Below are positions 1 through 9,261 of a stretch of 64,000 nt of DNA, one piece after another (the first letter of the stretch is position 1; every line of letters starts with the position of its first letter). A model generated the notes under the pieces. That model made no database searches. It was not told the origin of the DNA and saw only the letters and a list, made by a program, of their open reading frames with translations. Source of the stretch: Reticulascus tulasneorum (taxonomy: Eukaryota; Ascomycota; Sordariomycetes; Glomerellales; Reticulascaceae); NCBI GenBank assembly GCA_001557505.1, contig LSAX01000009.1:1612001-1676000 (forward strand), written 5' to 3'. Made by a program: the position numbers and the translations under genes.

Positions 1-151
1 TAGAAAGCCTCTTATAGTCGAAACGTCCCCGTTGTGCGAGTCCATCTGGCTCGTACAGCTGCACGACACGATGTTGCAGGTTGATATGAAGAAAGCTGTC
101 GTGTGATGCGTTTGGCGACCACTTGATGAGACCAGGCTCTGGACGATCCAT
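1..151 (-). CDS. WD40-type protein, Mio/Sea4-like, 5' end only
   Basis: The reverse strand opens with ATG at 151-149 and stays open to the left edge for 50 codons. The product begins MDRPEPGLIKWSPN and continues with a stretch ending in RGRFDYKRLS. From memory this is the conserved start of the fungal WD-repeat protein related to metazoan Mio and yeast Sea4, a subunit of the SEA/GATOR2 complex that controls TORC1 at the vacuole. Everything after about residue 50 lies outside the window, so the propellers and the C-terminal zinc ribbon cannot be checked. It is divergently arranged with EFG1. The open frame and the conserved-looking WSPN segment support a real exon. The family name rests on a short N-terminus and is less certain. 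Confidence 0.55.
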   Translation of the reverse strand, partial: MDRPEPGLIKWSPNASHDSFLHINLQHRVVQLYEPDGLAQRGRFDYKRLS

Positions 152-719
152 GATGAAGATGATTGGATCTCTACACGACCTTTGGTCTCAACACTGCACA
201 CCAAGTTGAGATATAGCTCTCGAAACGGGCACCAATGCGGATGCGCGCAGCATCGAAAGCTTTCAAAGATGAGCGGCGTGTGCCCAGCCCCCGCAGTCGA
301 TCTTCTAAGAAGGTGCTAGCAGGATGTAGCTGCGCCAGGAAAAGAGAGGACGGCCAAATCAATGTCGTAAGCGGTATTCGGCACCTCTGTCCGGTGCCAT
401 TGAGCCGGGATAGCTACAAAACATGACTGACTTTCGAAGATGTCGTCTGAGCCGTTCCAAGTGTGAGCTGCCAGAGCTCCAGAATGAGGTTCATACAGCG
501 GCTCTCAAGGGGTCCGCCAGTAGCGGCTCTGATTGGCTCAACTGAGAATGATTTTTACGCTAATCCCAAAGCAGCCTGATAGCAAACGTGGGGTCAGGCA
601 ATCAATCTGGACTTCGATAACAATCCAAAATTTTAAAGTCCTCCAAGCACTTCAACAGAGCCTCGCATCTACCAATATCTCCAGCGCTGTCCTCAGCCAC
701 AACATATCAAGCACTCACA
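152..719. promoter_or_regulatory. Divergent intergenic region, WD40 gene / EFG1
   Basis: This 568-base gap lies between two divergent start codons and should hold both promoters. Short frames in it are low in complexity and unconvincing. I see no tRNA, repeat or clear TATA box. Confidence 0.4.
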
Positions 720-1625
720 ATGGGATCAAAGCGGCCATTTTCAGAAGTCAACTCCATGCCAACTGGGAAAGACGCTCCAGAATACCACGATGCACCCGAG
801 AATGGCCCACCAGCCAAGAAGAAGAAGAAGGGAAAGAAAAGTCACAAGGCGAGGGAAGGCACCATTAATTGGGTAAAGAAGCGAGCCAGAAATATCAAAC
901 GGCGCTTTGAGAGAGATCAAGAGCTACCAGCCACGGTACGGCGGGAGCTCGAGTTGGAATTGGAGACCCTAGAGGAGAGGATAGATGAAGAGGTGTTCAA
1001 GAAGAAGAGGAACGGCATGATTAAGAGGTATCATATGGTGCGATTCTTCGGTATGCCATGGCTCTCAAATACGAATTGTCAATGTAGCTTGCTAATTGGT
1101 CGCGGTGGTGCAGAACGTCAAAAGGCCTCGAGGCTCTCCAGGCAACTGCAGACCAAACTCGAGGAGACCGAAGATCCTGAGGAGCAGGAGAGGCTGAAGA
1201 ACGAGATACACGTTGCGGAAGTGGATGTTGCTTATACAAAGTACTTCCCGTTTATGGAGCGCTATGTCAGTCTCTACCCGGGGTCGAAAGAGGAAAAGGA
1301 AGTCACGGCAAAAGACCCGACAACCACCCCGAGAGCGCTTAGGGCACTCCAAACGGAGCGCCCCAAGTTATGGCCGACGATTGAGAAGACCATGAAGCAG
1401 GGGCGGCCAGCGCTTGAAAAGATACGGGATCGACGCCTAGAAATCGATTCTCACGCTAAACCGGCACCCGAGCGTCCTTCGAAGCATTCATTCACTGCCA
1501 AGGTCAATACCTTTGGTAAGAAAGGCCAGTTGCCTGAGAAGAAGGACAGGAGGCAAAAGAATGATGGTGGGTATTGGCAAGATGTCCAGGAGGAAGAGGA
1601 TGACGGGGAAGGATTCTTCGAGTAA
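720..1625 (+). CDS. EFG1: rRNA-processing protein EFG1
   Basis: Nucleolar protein of the Efg1 family, required for early 18S rRNA processing in the small-subunit processome. Exons are 720-1050 and 1114-1625, giving 280 residues. The N-terminus has a lysine-rich tract (KKKKKGKK), followed by the diagnostic segment INWVKKRARNIKRRFERD and a charged coiled-coil region with HMVRFFERQKA. The intron (gtatgc...gcag with branch site gctaat) is exactly 63 nt and contains no stop, so an unspliced reading stays open but inserts 21 foreign residues between RFF and ERQK. Removing them restores the family motif. The C-terminus is acidic (EEEDDGEGFFE). The start at 720 is the first ATG before the basic tract. 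It shares a divergent spacer with the WD40 gene. Confidence 0.85.
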   Translation: MGSKRPFSEVNSMPTGKDAPEYHDAPENGPPAKKKKKGKKSHKAREGTINWVKKRARNIKRRFERDQELPATVRRELELELETLEERIDEEVFKKKRNGMIKRYHMVRFFGMPWLSNTNCQCSLLIGRGGAERQKASRLSRQLQTKLEETEDPEEQERLKNEIHVAEVDVAYTKYFPFMERYVSLYPGSKEEKEVTAKDPTTTPRALRALQTERPKLWPTIEKTMKQGRPALEKIRDRRLEIDSHAKPAPERPSKHSFTAKVNTFGKKGQLPEKKDRRQKNDGGYWQDVQEEEDDGEGFFE

Positions 1626-2094
1626 GGTTGGAGGAAATGTAGCGGGAAGGTGATGCTGTCGCACGACTTGACGTCACTTACTGATACCCACACGTACGGC
1701 TTCGGAAGGTTCACTTTTGGCAGGAAGAATAATATGCATCTAGCATGTTGAGGTATCTCAAATCGTACACTTGTCTTGGAGGAGACTTGTATCGCAGTCT
1801 AAATTTCCTACGCCCAGTGAGAGAGCATCCATTCTAGCCCAGGTGTCCGAGAATCCATGGCTCCAAAGCAACCTCGATTGTAAATAACACTAGCCAACGC
1901 GTATCGCAGCTTCGAGAAGCATCGTCAGCTAATTATAAGGCGGTTTACGGATCGGCAGGCACTAATATATGTGGGTGGCCCGACATTGAATTTCAGCTAT
2001 CATGTGCACATTTCACGGTCTGCCCCACCAACGAGGTCATCACCACCAACCTCACTCACTCCAAGTCCGAACACTCGCCTCCAGCCCAGACACG
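1626..2094. other. Intergenic, EFG1 3' region and promoter of dsRBM gene
   Basis: A gap of 469 bases. An in-frame ATG at 2002 could extend the next gene by 31 residues (MCTFHGLPHQRG...). That extension is rich in His and Gln and looks like translated leader, so I use the ATG at 2095. No other feature is visible. Confidence 0.4.
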
Positions 2095-3299
2095 ATGTCG
2101 CCCAGCGGCCCCGGCGGCACTAAATCCGCCCCGCTTCAAGACAGGGTCAACTGGGCTGCTCTCAAACTCTACGTCGCCCAAAAGGAAGCCTACGAAGACG
2201 AGCATAATGAGTCTGCTCCTCTCACGACCGCGGAGCGCACCGCCATCTCTTTGCTCCTGTCCACCACAGAGCCGGAAATTCCCAAGGCGGCGGGAGCAGG
2301 GCAGGACTCCGGTAGCAAGAACTGGTTGGGTGTACTAAATCGTAAATGAGACGGGCTGCCCGTTCATGATTGGCAAAGAGAGACTGACTTTGTGGCAGAC
2401 TATGTTCAGGTCCGACATAAAGCTGTCAAGATTAACATGATTGACGAAGCACGGCAGACGCAGCGAGGGGGGCGGAAGAATCCTGTCGAGACGAAGTGGG
2501 TTTGCTATTGCACAATTCCGGAGAGACCTGAGCGGTTCCCGTCGCCAGGATTTGGGATGGAAGTAGACGACTTGGACCTGCCGACTTTTCACCGCAAGAT
2601 GGTATGGCTCCGTCGCCCGAGTTGTGTCATGGGCGGAAGCGAGGCTAATCTGATCTGCAGGATGCAAAGCAGCATGCTGCCAGATATGCTTGCGAGTGGC
2701 TTGTGGCCAATGGCTACATGAATCATTCTGGCGCTGTTATCAAGAACCCGGCCATCCCAGCGAAACGCTCATTCTCCCAAGTGGAATCCAGAGGAGAGCC
2801 GATCGAGCAAGAAGCCGAGACCAAAGCTCCCAACACGAGACCGAAGGCCGAACAGGCCTCCGACGATGGCCATACGACAGAACAACCAGCATCCCAGCCT
2901 ATGCCAGCACTCCCTCAGCGGCCCATCCCTCCACCTGGATCCCAGGAGACTCAAGCCAAACCAGACGCTCCCCGGACCCCAGCTTCCAACGGGGCAGACG
3001 GGAAGGAGATGTCGGCAGTGCAGCAAGTCGCAGAGCTCTCCAAGCGCCTCGGCTTTGCGAACCCGCAGTACAGGCTCGAGCCGGACAACCAGATAATGGA
3101 CTTCTGGAGCGGCAGGCCGGACTTCGGCGGCGATCCCCGCGTGCCGGACGAGCTGGGCGTGGTGAAGATGGTGTTCACGCGGAAGGCGGCGAGGGAGCGG
3201 ATCGCGGAGGCGGTGATGGTGTGGTTGGCTGGGATTGAGACGGAGAGGCAGCGCGTGAGGTGGTTATGTCTGGGCGGGACGGAAAAGACTGATGCATAG
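2095..3299 (+). CDS. dsRNA-binding-motif-like protein
   Basis: Exons 2095-2341, 2399-2601 and 2661-3299 give 362 residues. The N-terminal third, NWLGVLNHYVQ...KWVCYCTI...FPSPGFG...HRKMDAKQHAA, has the layout of a double-stranded RNA-binding motif: an alpha-beta-beta-beta stretch ending in the Lys/His-rich DAKQHAA helix that normally contacts dsRNA. The remainder is Pro/Gln/Ser-rich and probably disordered, then a second conserved-looking segment (GFANPQYRLEPDNQIMDFWS...) resembles the start of another dsRBM or dimerisation fold. Both introns have consensus ends, and the second has branch gctaat. No catalytic domain is visible, so a binding or adaptor role is inferred. It faces TPT1 tail to tail with only 147 bp between stops. 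Confidence 0.75.
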
Positions 3300-3446
3300 G
3301 GGTTGTTTGAGCGCGATGCAGAGAATGTATGTGTTGCACGGATGGAAGGAAAGTTGATGGTGTGCCACGGCATGGCATGTTTATTCTTAGCATCTGGTAG
3401 CTCTGCTCATAGTTTATGTAGAGCAAAATCTACAGCTCGATGATTA

Positions 3447-4519
3447 TCATGAACCTCTACCTCGCCCCCGTCCTCCCCTCCCTCCCCTGCCCTTACCAAA
3501 TGGCGTCCTCCCCTTAAGACCCTCCGGCAAGTCCGCAACCTTCTCACCATCCCTCCACAGCGTCCCGACATCCCTCTTCCGTCCCACCACCTCCCGGAAG
3601 TACTTGCTCGGCACACACCCCTCGACATCCCCCTCCGTCAGCACAACCCCATTATCACTAACCCACCACTGCATCCCTTCCTTCAGCGCCGCCTCCACGT
3701 CGACGTAGACCAGCACCTCTGCATCTTTGCGCATCCCGCTCACGACCCCCACGTCGCTGTCCGGCAGTCCCGTTGCGAAATGCACGTGGTTGCGTCCCAT
3801 TCTCTTCAGCCCCTCGGCTTCGATGGCGGGCCAGAAGGCGAAGTAGGTCCCGTGCACGACCGTGGCCGGAACGTTGCCTGCTTCGATGGTGATAGGTTTG
3901 AGCAGCGCAGCGGAGTCGAGCTTTACGCTGTGGCCTTGGTTGGCACGGATAAGCCAGTGCTTGGGCTCCGTTGTCGACTCATCGAGGTCCGGGTTGGTTG
4001 CTGGATTGGGCTTGAGCGAGAAGCGTTGCTTTTCGCTTTCTGTGACAGCAGTCTTGATGTCCGAGAAAGAGGCTTTGAGGGAATGGATTGGTCCGTAGGC
4101 AAGCTGGAGATGTTAGCCGCTTGGACATATCGTGAGAGGGTAGGAACAGGTGAGCGACGGATATAATGAGCTACATGATGAGAGAATGATAGAGCACCAA
4201 GTCCAGATCACACATCTCTCAGTCATCAGACCAGCATTGCCTCAAGTAACCTCAATATAAATGAAGATCTTAGGAGAAGACCTACCACAAGATTCAACGG
4301 AGCGAAACCCTCCTCATCCAGTTTCACACCCGCATTCTCGGCCTGATGCCTCAACAGCTTCGACAACGCCTTCGAGATCAGGACGTCCCTGCTCTGCCCA
4401 GCGCCGCCTCTGCCTCTCCCCCGTCCTCCCCGCCCCCTGTCGGCCCTTTGGTAGGCTCTGTCCTCCAGCGCCAGGTGCGCCATGCCACTCGAGCCGCCGT
4501 CCTCAAACGTGTCGGCCAT
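3447..4519 (-). CDS. TPT1: tRNA 2'-phosphotransferase (Tpt1/KptA family)
   Basis: Transfers the splice-junction 2'-phosphate of ligated tRNA to NAD+, the last step of tRNA splicing in fungi. Coding exons on the reverse strand are 4519-4286 and 4103-3447, giving 296 residues. Family blocks appear in order: ISKALSKLLRH, then DKQRF-like EKQRFSL, then WLIRANQGHS (the conserved R-x-x-x-GHS), then VVHGTYFAFW, GRNHVHFATG and the C-terminal VLVYVDVEAAL. These include the Arg/His residues that bind the RNA phosphate and NAD+. The protein is about 60 residues longer than bacterial KptA because both ends carry RG-rich tails (RGRGGRGRGRGG near residue 30 and GRGGRGGRGRGRG at the end). The single intron is 182 nt, long for this window. 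Start chosen at the ATG before ADTFEDGG. Confidence 0.92.
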
Positions 4520-5674
4520 GGTCCGCCGCCCCGATGATATGTCTCTGCTTGATTGGCGGTTGTAGAGCAGGCTCGGTGGGAAATAAACTCTCTTGTATGG
4601 GAATGCTCGGACAAAGTTGTATGTGTCTCGTGCTTGGAGGTAAAGACGGTGGGCGGTCGTTGGGCGCATTAATTCACCGGATATATTATTTTTTGTCAAG
4701 GTGACAAGTGAGTGAGCTTGCCAAGCAAGCCACTGAAGCTGGAAAGCTTCGGCCTGAGTCACCCCTAACGATGCACAACCCAATCCGCCTTGCAACTCAA
4801 GGCTGAGAAGATATGAGATGATACACGTTAGTCATATTTGGTATCAGATCTGGTGCACTTTAATTTTGAATTGCTCCTATTTGCAAGGCTGCCGGGATGC
4901 TGGTGTTGAGAGATGGCGGGTAGTTCTTTAAACATCCTCAAGTTCTGCTACAAGACTTTCAGATGAAAATCAAATTGCTACATGTACTTGTGGCAGGTAG
5001 CCTAATCATTTTTCTACAATTCCGCAACTGAGGACACTGGATTCTGCTCCAGTCTCCATTAGCATGCGGACTGCGAGCAGGGCTCAGTTCACATTTCACA
5101 TTTGTACATCATTTGAGGGCATTGTGTTGAATCCGCACCGCGCCAATGTATCATACATTATTCTAATTCCACTTACTACCTATTCACAAGGCATTGGAAA
5201 GAGACAATATGCCAGGGTATAAAAGAGCCCAGAGTACCCACATCTCCTCGTCCTCCGATCTGGTCACAGAGGAGTAGAGCAAGAAAGTGCCGCTCGCAAT
5301 GCAGAATCGTATCCATAAAAAGGCGTTATATATGGCCACCCAGTTGGGTGAAAGCCCTCTCCATCGACCAGAAGCTCTCAAGAGCCAGAGTACTGCCCCC
5401 CTTCCACTCTCCACATTTCATGTCTTTGTACGGTTTTGTTGATATACAATTATCCCGATCACTGTCAGCTTGTCTTCCGGGTCATCAATGAACAGGCCGT
5501 CCGTCATGGATTGTCGTAGAAGTGAAGAAACAAACAAGTGCCGGGCCCATGAGTAGGTAAAAAGATGTCAGACAATGACAACGCCTGCGTGAGAAGAAGA
5601 TCTAATGGTACATTCATCAATGTGTGTTTGTTTGTTTGTTTGTTTGTTTGTTTGTTTGTTCATAAAGCGTCATG
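4520..5674. other. Intergenic, TPT1 promoter and 3' region of the 1096-aa gene
   Basis: A gap of 1155 bases with only short, shadow-like frames. The right end holds a TTTG microsatellite. I see no RNA gene or mobile element. Confidence 0.4.
5626..5660. repeat. (TTTG)n microsatellite
   Basis: Nearly nine uninterrupted TTTG units lie just beyond the stop codon of the reverse-strand 1096-residue gene, so they probably fall in its 3' UTR, read there as CAAA repeats. Confidence 0.95.
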
Positions 5675-8600
5675 TCATCTATAACCACCAGCTTGAGCTG
5701 CAGTTGAGACGTTTGTTATCGTGCTGTCGCGATTCTGTTGCCTGCGATTTATGCTGCCGGTCCGATTGAGCATGGCAGTTTGGCCGAGCGAATACTGTCG
5801 CTGACCCCTCTCTTCCGCCAATTTGTCTGCCACACTATTTCCATCACGTTCAGGAGTTGATCGTTCGAGATACCGGCGTCCAGCGAGGGCAGTAGGTGTA
5901 GATGGAGCTATTAAGCGAGAGTTAAGTGCCGAGGGAACAAGACGACGGCGAGGAAGCGCGGAAGACGACAACGATGGATCCGCCAGTGGAACCTGAGCGA
6001 TATGGGTTTGAGAAGGCCCCCGGGCGGCTGCAACTTCCGTATTAGCTCTGGACGGCGCGCGGAAACGAGCCTCGTCATCTTCGTCGCCCAAAGTACCCCG
6101 ACGACCACGTAGGAGTAGAGACGTTTTGCGGCCCTCGTCGGGTTCCTCAGTGCCTGCACGCCTGCTCCGAAGGAGCAGCGAAGATTGTCGGCCCTGTTGC
6201 TGTTCGGGCTCTTCAGTACCAGCTCGTCGAGTGCGACCGATGAGTAAGGAAGACTTTCTGCCGGCTCCCGCAGCGGCTTCGGTGGGTGTCGAAGGGCTCG
6301 CAGGCACGAATCTGGGACTGGCTAGGGTGCCGAAATTAAGCATAGTGTTTCGCCTCTCCTCAAGCCTAGTCATGGTTCGTGGGCTGGTAGTGGAATTGAC
6401 CCGAGTCACACTCGGCTCTGCAACCGTACTTGCTCTTCGCTGTGCGGCCAAACCGGCAAACCCTTTGGCGATCGTGGGAGACGCGGGTGTTTCCTTTTGT
6501 GGAGTGCTGGTTATCTGACCAGTCCTCGTCTGGGTGACTTCCTCGCTCAAGGCCAGACATAACTCGGTAAGACTGCGGCAGATGCTCTCAGCTTTTCGCC
6601 GCAGTTGTCGATCTGTCACCGTGCTTCCACCACCGATCGTGCTAGCACCACTTGAGATCGGTCCAGGTTGTCCAACAATGCCCATCATTGAGGACAGACT
6701 AAGTGCGTCGGCCGCAGCCGTTTCCAGCGCTTTGTAAACCTCTGGACCCAAAAATGGCTTGGATTTCGTGACAGCAGAGAGGAGAAGGGGTTGTGCATCC
6801 CGTTGAGAGGATGTGGTACTGCTCACGTCGGCAGCGGGGCCTCCACTTCCCGATCCTCGCTTCGGAGAAGTTGACATTGTCGTGACAGTCGTAGTGGCGG
6901 TTGGGGGCCGTTCATCTGAGAGTCTTGACATGGCAGCTCCAGAAGTTGAGGGTATTTTGCCAGTCAACTCCAAGCGGTGAATGCGAGATTTCAGATCATC
7001 AAGCTCGTCCCAAACCGTTGAAGGAGCGGTGGTGGAAGCTGTTGATTCAGTGCCTTCAACACCGTGGTTTGTTTCATGGTTCGCCTCGGCCCGTTGAGCC
7101 TCGACATGTCTGGGTACCAGGGGTGAGGAATTATATGTTCGCCCGTGTGACAGATTGGATTGTTTGTACGTCGAATTGCGAGCCGTTAGCCCGGAATTGC
7201 TCTCTGTTATCGAGGTTCTCCTTCGTCCATAGGGCGAGTTCTCGGCGGGCGAGTCCTGGAATGCAAAGGATCGCGGCGTAATTGGGGACGGTCGGTTCCC
7301 CGAACCCGAGGGCTTGGTACGGCCCTGATCTTCTGCTGGGTATGTGGATGCGGCCTTTTCCCTCGCACTACTTCGATATGTCAAGGTTCGAGAAATTGTG
7401 TCTATTGACCGATCTTCATCCAGTTGTCGTGACCTGGAGCGCGATGTCTCCTGCTGATCAGACAGACGGCGAGATATTCTGGGCGGCGAAGTGGGTTGAT
7501 AGGAGGGAATCGCTGCTGAGAGCGGTCGGCGGTGGGAAGAGCGAGCAACCCGAGACTGGCTGTCTGTTAGCATGTTCGCCATTGAAAAACGCCAAACAAT
7601 GAACACTGAGAAGATATTTGATAGCGATCATCGGAAACCAAAGAAAAATCGTGACCACTAATAGAACGAACATGTGGCTCCGCCGGAGAATTAGGGGAAG
7701 GAAGAATGATAGAATGGTAGCGGGAGTCGATCAATGTGAGAAGATCGGTGGATGCGAACATAGCGTGTCCATGCTCAAGCACGGATGTTTGACTCGCGCT
7801 AGCAGGATCCCGAAACAATGACTTAAACCCATGAAAAGTCTCTAGACTTACAATAGCGGTCGGTTCCTCCATTGGCGCATTTTCATCTGCACCGCGACGC
7901 GTGGACTCTTCTCGCGCGATTTTCATAAAGACATCCCCGGTGTCGTCACCATCCAAGTCCTCCTGGTCGGCGGAATCTGGAGGAGTAATCTGAAGAACAT
8001 CATCGTCGGGTCTGCCCTCGAGGGCTCTTAAAGTGCGATCAAGCTGATTCGAGTCCGATGCATCGTCGCCCAGATCATATGGGCGCGTTCGGGTGTTCAT
8101 GTCGAGGATGATGCTTCGGCGAGCGCCGGAAGATCGAAAGCCTCGGATGGGAGCGACGCGGACGGAAGAGGTCGCGCTCGAATTGGAAGGGTTCCTGAAA
8201 GAAACGGGAGGTCGCGAAGTGATTGAATTTCGCTTTTCGTCGGTGGGACTTGCCTGCAGTGATTTGGGCAAGAGGAGTTCACGCTGTCCTTGAGCCCACT
8301 CCTTTGTTGTCTTCTCGGCCGAGGGCTGGGCCGCCTGGGCGGTCTCGATGGCTTGCAAACGATGGGTGTTCAAAGCCGGCGGTGGGCCTGATCCCGTTTC
8401 AATACCATTTGAGCTGTAAGAAGCGGGTGCGCGTCGGTGCTGTGGGTTTGCGCCTTGTGCGGCCGGGTTAGAATTCGCGGCGGTGTCGTCGAGAGAACCC
8501 TCCTGTGACCTCACCGCAGCAACAGGCGAATCTGGGAATGAAGCCGGCCGCTGTGTCGTGGCAGAAGGTGTGACGGGGCCAGAGTTTGAGGAGGGCTGAA

Positions 8601-9261
8601 AAGTAGATGCTCGCGATCGCGGACTGGCGCGGGGAGGAGATTTTGGATCGTCGGTGACGGCGGTAGTGCTGGTGAGTTTTTGCGATTGATGGCGGTGATG
8701 CTGGTAATGCTGCTGGTGAGTTGTCGTCGTCGTCGTCGGTGGTTTCGGAGTTTCCTGGTTGGTCGTGATTTGGTGCTCGCCTGACATTGATGACGGGTTG
8801 TCATTCGGGCCAGATTTAGGCGAGACAGGCGAAGGGGGGATGTGTTGCAGAAAAGAGTGTGGTAGCGGCATTGGTAGCGCCAATGAATGCTTGCTGTTGA
8901 GATCCGCAAACCGAAAGGCGGGCAGCTTGGACGAGTTGTGATTCTGGCGATGCGTGTGCAGAGTGCTGGTATGAGGAGGGTGAGACGAAGAGCGATTAAT
9001 AGTAGCAGTAGTACGAGGAGGAGTGGTAGGGGTAGGAGCTCCTATTGCTGACGGGGCAGACGGCTTTGTGGCATGGATCGTGTTCCCCGGCGTTGTCGTA
9101 ATCGTAGAAGGAGTAGAAGTGGTAGTAGATGATGCAGTGTTTTTATTAGTCTTGCTGCCGGCGGCGGGGGCTGTAGCGGTCATTGCTGCAGCTACAGCGG
9201 CGGCGGAAGATGAATTGCGGGCATGGCCCCCTCGACCCTCGAAACTGACCCGTCCACTCAT
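5675..9261 (-). CDS. Large low-complexity mould protein, function unknown
   Basis: Reverse-strand exons 9261-7852 and 7555-5675 join to 1096 residues. The splice uses donor gtaagt and acceptor gacagccag with branch gctaac; the 296-nt intron is the longest in the window. The first 450 residues are Ser/Thr/Pro/His/Gln-rich. Around residues 650-667 is a short helix TVWDELDDLKSRIHRLEL, followed by a Ser/Thr-rich linker and a conserved-looking helical block (LRRKAESICRSLTELCLALSEE). Related Pezizomycotina proteins are known to me; as I recall some carry an automatic cell-wall-anchor label, but there is no LPXTG-sortase logic in a fungus, no signal peptide and no membrane segment here. Near residues 900-965 a block of about 20 residues is repeated three times. 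Probably a cytoplasmic scaffold; no function is assigned. Confidence 0.75.
6071..6264 (-). repeat. Three-copy coding repeat in the 1096-aa protein
   Basis: Three adjacent units read GRKSSLLIGRTRRAGTEEP, GRQSSLLLRSRRAGTEEP and GRKTSLLLRGRRGTLGDED. Each has a basic Ser-Leu-Leu core and an acidic end. The DNA copies have diverged at third positions, so the repeat is not brand new. Confidence 0.85.

Noticed and set aside
7556..7606. Treating 5675-7606 and 7567-9261 as two separate genes
   Set aside because: The donor, branch and acceptor join both frames cleanly, and the joined protein matches the layout of known mould proteins.
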